A stretch of DNA of 64,000 nt from Clostridiales bacterium (GTDB taxonomy: Bacteria > Bacillota > Clostridia > Lachnospirales > Lachnospiraceae). Positions 18,530 to 25,125 of this stretch are shown here, in pieces. Location of the stretch: contig JAHABX010000012.1 in the NCBI GenBank assembly GCA_018376135.1, positions 1 to 64,000 of the forward strand, read 5' to 3'. Under the pieces are notes generated by a model, which did no database searches, had not been told where the DNA came from, and saw only the letters and a program-made list of their open reading frames with translations. Position 1 is the first letter of the stretch; every line of letters begins with the position of its first letter. The position numbers and the translations under genes were made by a program.

Positions 18530-18763
18530 TTAGCCATTGATCATAAAGGATAAAAGTCTGTCAATATCCTCTTTCTCATATGCGATGATCTCCAGCTCCG
18601 GAATCTCACCGTTGGAGAAAATATTTGCAAGAGATACATACTGACAAAGCTTGGACTTCAGATTCAGTCTGTCTCCCTCTCCTGTTACTAATTCTACTTT
18701 ACCTGCACAGCTGTCTACCACTTCAAAAAATTTGTTCACGTCTTTAATATTCTGTACTTTCAT
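18530..18763 (-). CDS. HPr-like small protein without the phospho-acceptor histidine
   Basis: A 77-residue protein starting MKVQNIKDVNKFFEVVDSC, preceded by AAAGGAGATTAAG. The block GKVELVTGEGDRLNLKSKLCQYVSL aligns by eye with the HPr core (a strand, then a K-S pair at the position of regulatory Ser46, then a helix), and the C-terminus ELEIIAYEKEDIDRLLSFM matches the last HPr strand and helix. The GLHARPA loop with His15 has no counterpart. It may be a regulatory HPr paralog that keeps the serine but cannot carry phosphate through the PTS. The family assignment is my own visual alignment. Confidence 0.5.
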   Translation of the reverse strand: MKVQNIKDVNKFFEVVDSCAGKVELVTGEGDRLNLKSKLCQYVSLANIFSNGEIPELEIIAYEKEDIDRLLSFMING

Positions 18764-18826
18764 TTTCTTAATCTCCTTTCCTTCTCTACGTCTCCCATTA
18801 TAACCAAGAGTTTCCAATATTTCAAG

Positions 18827-19657
18827 CTATTTTTTACGAATACTCTTCTCTGTGATCTCAATGCGTCCTTCCTTCAGAAGATGTCCCACCGCACGCTTGA
18901 ACGCGTTCTTGCTCAGAGAAAACTCACGCTTAATGACCTCCGGCGAAGCCTTGTCATTGAACGGAAGGACTCCGTCAAACTCCTCGATGACCCTCAGCAC
19001 AGCCTCCGCATCTGCATCCATCTGCAGATATCCCTTTTCACGCAGACTCAGATCCAGCTTGCCGTCTTCCTTCACTCCGGTCACTCTTGCCTCCACCCGG
19101 TCGCCGATCCGTGCCTGTCCGAAAAATTCCCGCTTCGGGATCAGCCCGGAATAGCAGTCATCCACTGCCACAAATGCTCCAAAATTATCACTGACCTGAT
19201 AGATCGTTCCCGTCACATGATCATCCTTCTGATAGGGACTGTCCTTGCACAGATACTCATAGACATTCATGGTGGCGCACAGCCGGTCGCTCTTGTCCGT
19301 ATAGAGTCCCACCAGACACTCTTCTCCTGCACGTACCTTTCTGGTCTGCTGCCGGAACGGAAGAAACAGGTCCTTCTCCAGTCCCCAGTCCAGAAATGCA
19401 CCGATCTTCGCCACTTCTTTTACCTTCAGCCGGGCAATGCCGCCCAAAGTAACCTTTGGCTCTGCAGTCGTTGCGATCAGACGGTCCTGAGAATCCTTGT
19501 AAAGGAAAACCTCCAGTTCATCTCCGGTCTTCACTCCCTCCGGGGCCTGCTTCTTCGGCAGAAGCACCCGTTCCTCTGTATTCCCTCTGTCCGCCAGATA
19601 TACGCCAAAATCCACCAGCTTCACAACTGTTAATAACTGTATCTTTCCTAATTCCAT
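18827..19657 (-). CDS. cvfB: S1 RNA-binding protein CvfB (YitL-like)
   Basis: A 276-residue protein with the CvfB layout: an N-terminal S1-like domain (VVKLVDFGVYLADRGNTEERVLLPKK), a second (RLKVKEVAKIGAFLDWGLEKDLFLPF), a true S1 domain (VTGTIYQVSDNFGAFVAVDDCYSGLIPK, residues 140-205) and a C-terminal winged helix (SPEVIKREFSLSKNAFKRAVGHLLKEG). In staphylococci CvfB binds RNA and influences virulence genes and transcription termination; its role here is unknown. It ends 63 bases ahead of the HPr-like start. Confidence 0.88.
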   Translation of the reverse strand: MELGKIQLLTVVKLVDFGVYLADRGNTEERVLLPKKQAPEGVKTGDELEVFLYKDSQDRLIATTAEPKVTLGGIARLKVKEVAKIGAFLDWGLEKDLFLPFRQQTRKVRAGEECLVGLYTDKSDRLCATMNVYEYLCKDSPYQKDDHVTGTIYQVSDNFGAFVAVDDCYSGLIPKREFFGQARIGDRVEARVTGVKEDGKLDLSLREKGYLQMDADAEAVLRVIEEFDGVLPFNDKASPEVIKREFSLSKNAFKRAVGHLLKEGRIEITEKSIRKK

Positions 19658-19668
19658 GTAACTGTCTC

Positions 19669-20370
19669 CTATTTAAATTCAACGACCGCATAAGGTCTCT
19701 GTGCCTCATCTCCCAGTATGACGGTATATCCGTCCTGACAGCTTCCAACCCGCGGACAGATCACATCCCCCAGCACTGCCGACTTCTTATATTCTGCCCT
19801 CATCTGATGGACCACGAAGTCCTCCGGCAGATAGCCTGCCGCAAACTGCACATACTGTCCGTTATTCACATGATGGTTCACATCCAGATGCCAGCTGTGG
19901 ATCGGAAAAGCATCCATCAATTCCAGTTCCTCCGGAATCTCGATCTTCCCTGTATCCTCTTCCATATCAAGCCTGGGCTCAAGCTCGTACGCCGCTGCAA
20001 TCTCCCGGTCCACCCGCGTGGGACGCATGCGTACCGTATCCATAAAGACCCAGTTCGTGTCCGCACAGGCAGCCATCTGCCCGTCCGCATCCATCAGCCG
20101 GAAGTTTCTCTGTCCGGTCAGCGCACCGAACGCATACGGCCAGGTTCCGATCCGAATATGCTCCGCCAGCTCCGGGTAGCGATATACGACGATCTTCCAC
20201 GAGCTCAGGACCCACATCCGCTTCCGTTCCTCCAAAACCTTCATACCTACACCCAGATCCTCCGAATGGAACGTACTGCAATCCTGAAATGCATTGAGAA
20301 CCGCATTCAACGTCATCTTCCGTTCCTGATCCACCTCTGTCAGGCGTACCCTGCTGTCATATTCGTACAT
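19669..20370 (-). CDS. Acyl-ACP thioesterase (FatA/FatB-like, bacterial)
   Basis: A 233-residue tandem hot-dog protein that hydrolyses acyl-ACP to free fatty acid. The N-terminal hot-dog begins with YEYDSRVRLTEVDQERKMTL, including WVLSSWKIVVYRYPELAEHI. The second hot-dog contains HLDVNHHVNNGQYVQF with the conserved catalytic Asn/His cluster, and AEYKKSAVLGDVICPRV. The length fits bacterial TE14-type thioesterases. It lies 11 bases upstream of cvfB on the same strand. Confidence 0.88.
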   Translation of the reverse strand: MYEYDSRVRLTEVDQERKMTLNAVLNAFQDCSTFHSEDLGVGMKVLEERKRMWVLSSWKIVVYRYPELAEHIRIGTWPYAFGALTGQRNFRLMDADGQMAACADTNWVFMDTVRMRPTRVDREIAAAYELEPRLDMEEDTGKIEIPEELELMDAFPIHSWHLDVNHHVNNGQYVQFAAGYLPEDFVVHQMRAEYKKSAVLGDVICPRVGSCQDGYTVILGDEAQRPYAVVEFK

Positions 20371-20470
20371 AAATCATTTCCTTCCGCTTTGCGAACTCTG
20401 TCATTCCGACCGGAGTCGGTCAATATCTTACATTATACTTGCATTTCCCCAAAAACGCCACCCTTACTTT

Positions 20471-20593
20471 TCACAAATGCAGAACCAGGAACAGTCCCAT
20501 ACCTGCCATTACAATTTCCAGCCATTCACTCAGCTTCCAATTCATCTTTTCGGCAATAACATATACCATAAGCACCACTGCCCATATGCCCAT
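20471..20593 (-). CDS. 40-residue hydrophobic peptide, possible small membrane protein
   Basis: Open frame MGIWAVVLMVYVIAEKMNWK followed by a second hydrophobic stretch (LEIVMAGMGLFLVLHL), giving two short membrane-prone segments split by a polar turn. GGAGAAGG precedes it: GGAG is 13 bases from this ATG, or 7 from an in-frame TTG at 20599 that would add two residues. It sits upstream of the acyl-ACP thioesterase on the same strand. I know of no homolog. The ribosome site, the coherent hydrophobic pattern and the lack of any competing gene support it. Confidence 0.45.
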   Translation of the reverse strand: MGIWAVVLMVYVIAEKMNWKLSEWLEIVMAGMGLFLVLHL

Positions 20594-20718
20594 TTTCAAA
20601 ATCCTTCTCCTGTGTACTCTTTACATTCCAGTCAGCTTCTTATAGTCATATTATAATTCTACCAGTCAATATTTGCAACGAGCTTTTTATCTTAATATAG
20701 AAGGAAGGGGTGATACGA

Positions 20719-21054
20719 ATGAAAAACATCGATTATGCTGCCATCGGACAACGCATCCGCAGTGCCAGACTTTCCGCCGGATTATCTCAGGCTGAGCTGG
20801 CAGAAAAATGCAGTCTGTCCATTTCCTTTCTAGGGCATATTGAACGCGGCAGCCGTAAAATGTCCCTGGAAACTCTGGTAGCCATATGTGATGCTTTAAA
20901 TCTGAGCGCAGATTATCTGCTTCAGGAAGAATTACCCGGCAGTGATGCAGTGATCGGCAACATCATTGCCTCTGTAAAAAAGCAGGGATCTTATCAGTAT
21001 GACCGCTACCTGACTATCATCAAGGCTCTGGCAGAAATATCAGACAAGCTTTAG
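20719..21054 (+). CDS. XRE-family helix-turn-helix regulator
   Basis: A 111-residue protein with a Cro/CI-type HTH at residues 6-62 (IGQRIRSARLSAGLSQAELAEKC, SISFLGHIERGSRKMSLETL). A short C-terminal helical tail (ASVKKQGSYQYDRYLTIIKALAEISDKL) probably dimerises. I start at the ATG nine bases after GGAAGGGG rather than at the GTG inside that site. It stands alone on the plus strand and its targets are not apparent. It converges on the RNA candidate on the other strand. Confidence 0.88.
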   Translation: MKNIDYAAIGQRIRSARLSAGLSQAELAEKCSLSISFLGHIERGSRKMSLETLVAICDALNLSADYLLQEELPGSDAVIGNIIASVKKQGSYQYDRYLTIIKALAEISDKL

Positions 21055-21082
21055 AAGCTGTAAAATTTCTGTACACAAAGAA

Positions 21083-21120
21083 AAGAGTCATTCGATTCAT
21101 AATTGTCTCGAATGACTCTT
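21083..21120. terminator. Intrinsic terminator of the RNA candidate
   Basis: Inverted repeat AAGAGTCATTCGA (21083-21095)/TCGAATGACTCTT (21108-21120), 13 bp, 12-base loop. On the minus strand it is followed by TTCTTTG, extending a TTTTCTTT tail, a better U-tract than on the plus strand, where TTTACC follows. It could also stop the XRE transcript. Confidence 0.82.
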
Positions 21121-21533
21121 TACCTGTCAATCTGAAGTTTCACCTTTATTATCTCCTTTCAAGATTATTTCCAGTTCTTCCCAGATTGTTCTGGTCCTCT
21201 GAATTTTTCATCTCTGCCACTTTGTCAGGTTCTGATCTCTGATCCAATTCTCATCTTCGACTGATTTCCTGATTCTGTTCTGGCATCTTCTTTGATCATA
21301 CTCTTAACTTCTGTTAAGCTCTTATCTTAGATTCTTCTGGTAAACATCAGCTTCTTCTTCGATCTCTTTCCTTAACTTTTGCTAAGTATCTCTCTGATAT
21401 CCTCCTTTACATTCATCAGTAATTCGTTTCTGACTACTTTTCTCTTTGATTCAACCTTTTAAAGTGAACTTTGAATTACTTTCCCATTGGACCTTACCTC
21501 CGTTAGAGATTTGTTTGTCTCTTTCTTGTTGGT
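21083..21533 (-). ncRNA. Candidate structured non-coding RNA, about 450 nt, purine-rich
   Basis: No gene of ordinary length lies on either strand, yet the minus strand has a near-consensus promoter, a defined transcript and an intrinsic terminator. Helices visible in the transcript, in plus-strand coordinates: 21505-21509 with 21518-21522 (5 bp); 21473-21480 with 21418-21425 (8 bp, AGTAATTC/GAATTACT) enclosing a small AAAG-UUCA-CUUU hairpin; 21303-21308 with 21313-21318 (CTTAAC AGAA GTTAAG); nested 21281-21285 with 21215-21219 (TGCCA/TGGCA) around 21268-21272 with 21225-21229 (TCAGG/CCTGA); and 21181-21185 with 21190-21194 (CCAGA/TCTGG). The RNA is A/G-rich with many GGAGG-like stretches. It does not look like RNase P, tmRNA, SRP or 6S RNA. 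I do not recognise the family. Confidence 0.6.
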
Positions 21534-21539
21534 GACTTT

Positions 21540-21568
21540 ATATTACAATACTTTATCTGTTTTGTCAA
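21540..21568 (-). promoter_or_regulatory. Strong sigma-A promoter for the RNA candidate
   Basis: On the minus strand TTGACA (21568-21563), a 17-base spacer, and TAATAT (21545-21540): a perfect -35 with optimal spacing and a one-mismatch -10. The expected transcription start is near 21533. It is the best promoter match I saw in the window and it drives no ordinary protein gene. Confidence 0.8.
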
Positions 21569-21737
21569 TAGTTTTCTGAAAATTTATTTATATTTTTTCA
21601 ATTTGCTGATTTCGATATTTTTCTAACAGATGCTCGACCTATGAATTGACCTATACACTTTCAAACACGCAAAAAGGGATTCTTCCTTCCTTTTCAATCC
21701 ATAATTTTCATAGATCCATTGACCTGCACTGCAGAAA

Positions 21738-21768
21738 AAAAGAGCTTCCTCATAATGAGAAAGCTCTT
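21738..21768 (-). terminator. Intrinsic terminator after tRNA-Gln
   Basis: Stem AGAGCTT/AAGCTCT extended by CTCAT/ATGAG with single-base bulges, then a run of seven T on the minus strand. It starts four bases past the tRNA 3' end. Confidence 0.85.
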
Positions 21769-21771
21769 CAG

Positions 21772-21843
21772 CAGGGCTACAAGGATTCGAACCTTGAAAT
21801 GACGGAGTCAGAGTCCGTTGCCTTACCGTTTGGCGATAGCCCT
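21772..21843 (-). tRNA. tRNA-Gln (anticodon CTG)
   Basis: A 72-base cloverleaf: acceptor AGGGCTA/TAGCCCT with discriminator G, D-arm GCCAAACGGTAAGGC, anticodon stem ACGGA/TCCGT with loop CTCTGAC (anticodon CTG), and T-arm CAAGG TTCGAAT CCTTG. CCA is not encoded. A terminator follows at once, so it is a single-tRNA transcript. Confidence 0.95.
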
Positions 21844-21943
21844 ATGCGTGTTCAACGAATGTTATTATATGCGATACTCCGAAAAAAAGCAAGTACTTTT
21901 TTCAATTTTTTCAAGATTTTTCAATTTTTTCAAAAGTGATCTT

Positions 21944-23110
21944 TCAAAGCCCGAGAATTTCCCCCAAAGCATTCATTGCATAATGTATTTCCTCCCCGGT
22001 ATTCCACCATCCGAAGGAAAACCGAATGGTTCCATCCGGATAAGTACCAAGCGTCTGATGTGCGGACGGCGCACAGTGCAGACCGCTTCGGACCATGATT
22101 CCATAATCTGTATCCAGTATATCAGTCGCCCGAGACATATCCTCTGTCAGAATCCGGACAGAAACCACCCCTGTACGTCCTTCTGTATCTTTTCTGCCTG
22201 CCGCCCGGATACAGCGTCCCTCCGGGTCAAGCTCCCGCAGTCCCTGCAGAAACTGTTCCGTCAGTCTCTGCTCATGCTCCCGGACCCGATCCGGTCCGGT
22301 CTTCCCAAGCCACCTGAGCGCTGCATGAAGTCCTGCGATTCCCGGAAGATTCATGGTTCCCGCCTCAAACCGGTCCGGCATAAAATCCGGGATCTCCTCT
22401 GTATGGCTCACACTGCCGGTTCCTCCTGCGATCAAAGGCATCACCAGCGGCATCATATCCTCACTTAACAGAAAGCCGCCAATCCCCTGCGGTCCCATAA
22501 GCCCTTTATGACCGGTAAATGCCAGTGCATCAATCTGCATATCCCTCATGCTCACCTGCCATACTCCGGCAGTCTGGGCTGCATCCAGAATCAGGCGGAT
22601 TCCCCGGGAACGACAGAACTCTCCCACCCTCTTCACCGGAAGCAGCGTCCCGCACACATTGCTGGCATGAGTCATAACAACCGCTTTTGTATGATCCCGA
22701 ACCAGCTCCGGGATCCGCTCCAGGATCAGTGTCCCGTCCTCCCGGCACGGAATCCTGGAAAAGGAAACTCCCTGCTTTTCCAGCTGTACCAGCGGGCGCA
22801 TGACCGCATTGTGTTCCACCGAGGATACCAGCACATGATCACCGGGCTTCAGAAATCCCTTTAAGATCACGTTCAGGCTTTCCGTTACGTTCTTTGTGAA
22901 TACCACATTGCGACAGTTCTCTCCCTGAAACAGACTGCACAGCATCTGTCGTGTCTCGTATACCATTTCTTCTATATTATAAGCCTGCTCATAGCAGCCT
23001 CTGTTCACATTGCTTCCCACCTGCGTCATATAGCGGTATACCGCATCCGATACCTCCTGCGGCTTAGGAAATGTAGTGCTGGCATTGTCAAAATAGATTC
23101 TTTTCTTCAT
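21944..23110 (-). CDS. Cysteine desulfurase / selenocysteine lyase-like class V aminotransferase
   Basis: A PLP enzyme of the NifS/SufS superfamily, 388 residues from MKKRIYFDNASTTFPKPQEV (the ATG with a GAAAGG site upstream). The PLP lysine is in AFTGHKGLMGPQGIGG, the phosphate-binding region is TKNVTESLNVILKG, and the active-site cysteine is in VRSGLHCAPSAHQTLGT. It is divergent from selD with a 114-base gap, so delivery of selenium or sulfur to SelD is a reasonable inference. Members of this family next to orphan selD genes are known in organisms with selenium-dependent molybdenum hydroxylases. Confidence 0.88.
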   Translation of the reverse strand: MKKRIYFDNASTTFPKPQEVSDAVYRYMTQVGSNVNRGCYEQAYNIEEMVYETRQMLCSLFQGENCRNVVFTKNVTESLNVILKGFLKPGDHVLVSSVEHNAVMRPLVQLEKQGVSFSRIPCREDGTLILERIPELVRDHTKAVVMTHASNVCGTLLPVKRVGEFCRSRGIRLILDAAQTAGVWQVSMRDMQIDALAFTGHKGLMGPQGIGGFLLSEDMMPLVMPLIAGGTGSVSHTEEIPDFMPDRFEAGTMNLPGIAGLHAALRWLGKTGPDRVREHEQRLTEQFLQGLRELDPEGRCIRAAGRKDTEGRTGVVSVRILTEDMSRATDILDTDYGIMVRSGLHCAPSAHQTLGTYPDGTIRFSFGWWNTGEEIHYAMNALGEILGL

Positions 23111-23188
23111 GTGCTTCAAAGCCTTTCTCAGCAAACGGACATGTATATTTTCACCATATCACATATTTCCCTTATTTTCAAATCATGT

Positions 23189-23194
23189 TATACT
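23189..23194 (+). promoter_or_regulatory. Extended -10 element of selD
   Basis: TGTTATACT (extension at 23186-23188), 31 bases ahead of the selD ATG and followed by AAGGGAGG. No good -35 is visible, as is usual for extended -10 promoters. Confidence 0.45.
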
Positions 23195-23224
23195 CAGAAT
23201 ATGTGTGACAAGGGAGGCTTTTTT

Positions 23225-24262
23225 ATGGAAACAGATATCAAACTGACAAAGCTGTCAAAATGTGCCGGCTGCGGTGCGAAGGCAGGTGCCGGAACTCTCG
23301 CCCGGATGCTGGAAGGCTTCCGGACTCATCAGGACCCACGTCTTATTGTAGGATATGACAAGAGTGATGACGCCAGCGTCTATGTTCTGGACGAAACTAC
23401 CGCGCTTGTACAGACAACCGATTTTTTCCCTCCCATCGTGGATGATCCCTTTCTCTACGGACAGATCGCAGCCGCCAATGCTCTGAGCGATATCTATGCC
23501 ATGGGTGCAGTGCCCCGGCTTGCTCTGAACATCCTGTGCCTGTCCGAACACATGCCGGAGGATGCGGTCCGCGAGATCCTGCGGGGCGGCTATGACAAAG
23601 CCTACGAAGCCGACACGATCATCTCCGGAGGACATACGATACAGGGGGCAGAGCCGCTCTACGGACTTGCCGTGTCCGGTTTTGTACATCCTCAGAAGGT
23701 ACTGACCAACAGCGGCGCCCGTCCAGGGGACGTGCTGCTGCTGACAAAGCCGCTGGGTATCGGTATCCTGACCACCGGCGCCAAAGCCGGCATGACTTCT
23801 CCGGATGTAATGGAGCGTATCTACCGGCAGATGGCAGCCCTGAACCGGACTGCCCGTGACATCATGGTGAAATATCCCGTACACAGCTGCACGGATGTGA
23901 CCGGCTTCTCTTTGCTGGGACACAGCTATGAGATGGCGCAGGGCGGCCAGTGTGCCATCCACATTACAACCGGGCAGGTTCCTTTTCACCCGGAAGCATG
24001 GGAGCTTGCCGCCATGGGCTTCATTCCCGCCGGAGCATACCGGAACCGGGAATATGTGCAGACCGGGATCCGTGTATCCGCAGGCGTCACCCGTACCATG
24101 CAGGATATTCTGTACGACCCCCAGACCAGCGGAGGACTTTTGATCGCTCTGCCGGAAGCCTCTGCCGATGCATGCCTCCGTGAACTTCAGGGAAGTATCC
24201 CACAGGCGGCTTTGATCGGCTATGTGACGGACCTGGCAGAAGATTACCTGATACTTGAATAA
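23225..24262 (+). CDS. selD: Selenide, water dikinase (selenophosphate synthase)
   Basis: Makes monoselenophosphate from selenide and ATP. The start METDIKLTKLSK follows AAGGGAGG; 345 residues is normal. The active-site loop is KCAGCGAKAGAG, with Cys16 and Lys19 at the positions of E. coli Cys17 and Lys20, so this is the cysteine form and not a selenoprotein. IVGYDKSDDASVYVLDETT, TTDFFPPIVDDPFLYGQIAAANALSDIYAMG and the PurM/AIR-synthase fold follow. No selA, selB or tRNA-Sec is in the window. The xdh/mocA operon farther along suggests supply to a molybdenum hydroxylase. Confidence 0.95.
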   Translation: METDIKLTKLSKCAGCGAKAGAGTLARMLEGFRTHQDPRLIVGYDKSDDASVYVLDETTALVQTTDFFPPIVDDPFLYGQIAAANALSDIYAMGAVPRLALNILCLSEHMPEDAVREILRGGYDKAYEADTIISGGHTIQGAEPLYGLAVSGFVHPQKVLTNSGARPGDVLLLTKPLGIGILTTGAKAGMTSPDVMERIYRQMAALNRTARDIMVKYPVHSCTDVTGFSLLGHSYEMAQGGQCAIHITTGQVPFHPEAWELAAMGFIPAGAYRNREYVQTGIRVSAGVTRTMQDILYDPQTSGGLLIALPEASADACLRELQGSIPQAALIGYVTDLAEDYLILE

Positions 24263-24267
24263 AGAAA

Positions 24268-24816
24268 CTACTGCTCCATCTGCCTTCCCAGAAATCCGGC
24301 GGCGCATGCCGCCACCTTCTGCTCCACTTCACCCATCCTGACTTTGGGATCCCGTCCCAGCAGGACAACAGAACCGATGGCATCTCCTTCGCTGATGACC
24401 GGACAGATCGTCTCTCCGGCAATTCCTTCCATGTCCTCCTGGACAATCGGGATAAATTTCCGGTCAGAAGAAGCCGCCTGCATACTCTCCCGGTCCTGAA
24501 TCAGCTGTTCCAGCTGAGGACTGATCGCTTTTCCATAGTAATCCTTTTTGGCGCCGCCTGCCGTGGCAATGATCACATCCCGGTCCGTCACACATACCAT
24601 ATGTCCTGTGGTCTGTGCCAGGCTCTCCGCATACTGTTTCGCAAACAGTCCCAGCTCTCCGATGGGAGAATATTTTTTTAAAATGATCTCTCCCTCACGG
24701 TCTGTAAAAATTTCCAGAGGATCACCCTCACGTATTCGCAATGTACGCCGGATCTCCTTGGGCACCACGACCCTGCCCAGGTCATCAATTCGCCGCACAA
24801 TTCCTGTTGCTTTCAA
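24268..24816 (-). CDS. spoVT: Stage V sporulation protein T (AbrB-family regulator)
   Basis: A 182-residue forespore transcription regulator. The start is a TTG (residues KATGIVRRIDDLGRVVVPKE), because GGAGGA stands seven bases before it and this matches the family N-terminus; an ATG five codons upstream lies inside the ribosome site. The swapped-hairpin AbrB DNA-binding domain covers residues 1-50 (IRRTLRIREGDPLEIFTDREG), followed by a GAF-like domain (AQTTGHMVCVTDRDVIIATAGG). It converges on selD with five bases between the stops. Confidence 0.93.
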   Translation of the reverse strand: MKATGIVRRIDDLGRVVVPKEIRRTLRIREGDPLEIFTDREGEIILKKYSPIGELGLFAKQYAESLAQTTGHMVCVTDRDVIIATAGGAKKDYYGKAISPQLEQLIQDRESMQAASSDRKFIPIVQEDMEGIAGETICPVISEGDAIGSVVLLGRDPKVRMGEVEQKVAACAAGFLGRQMEQ

Positions 24817-25083
24817 TAGATCTTCCTCCACATTCTTATATTCTGCCGCAGACTTTCAGTTCTTCGCCTGCACTTTGCAGTCTGTTGTTCTCCGTGCTGT
24901 TAGTTTCTGCATGAAACTGGGAATTATTCATAAAGGTATATACTATTTTATGATTCTATTTTAGCTTATCACTTTTACTCCCAGTCGAACAGAAGTTTAC
25001 ATTCAACCATCTCCTTCTCAGTTCGGATAAAGAAGAGGACTATCACTGATCAAATCCGCGTCACGGCTGGCATATGATATAAA

Positions 25084-25113
25084 ATGGGTGGAATTTATAA
25101 AAATCCCACCCAT
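25084..25113 (-). terminator. Intrinsic terminator of the leucine-rich surface protein gene
   Basis: ATGGGTGGGATT/AATTCCACCCAT stem with one G-T pair, 13 bases past the stop, with TTTT following on the minus strand. The rest of 24817-25083 holds the spoVT leader with a hairpin (24849-24884) and otherwise nothing I recognise. Confidence 0.7.
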
Positions 25114-25125
25114 AAATCTCAAATA

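Noticed and set aside
21083..21533. RNase P, tmRNA, 6S or SRP RNA
   Set aside because: Hallmark sequences of these RNAs, such as a tRNA-like end with CCA or the RNase P core, are not visible.
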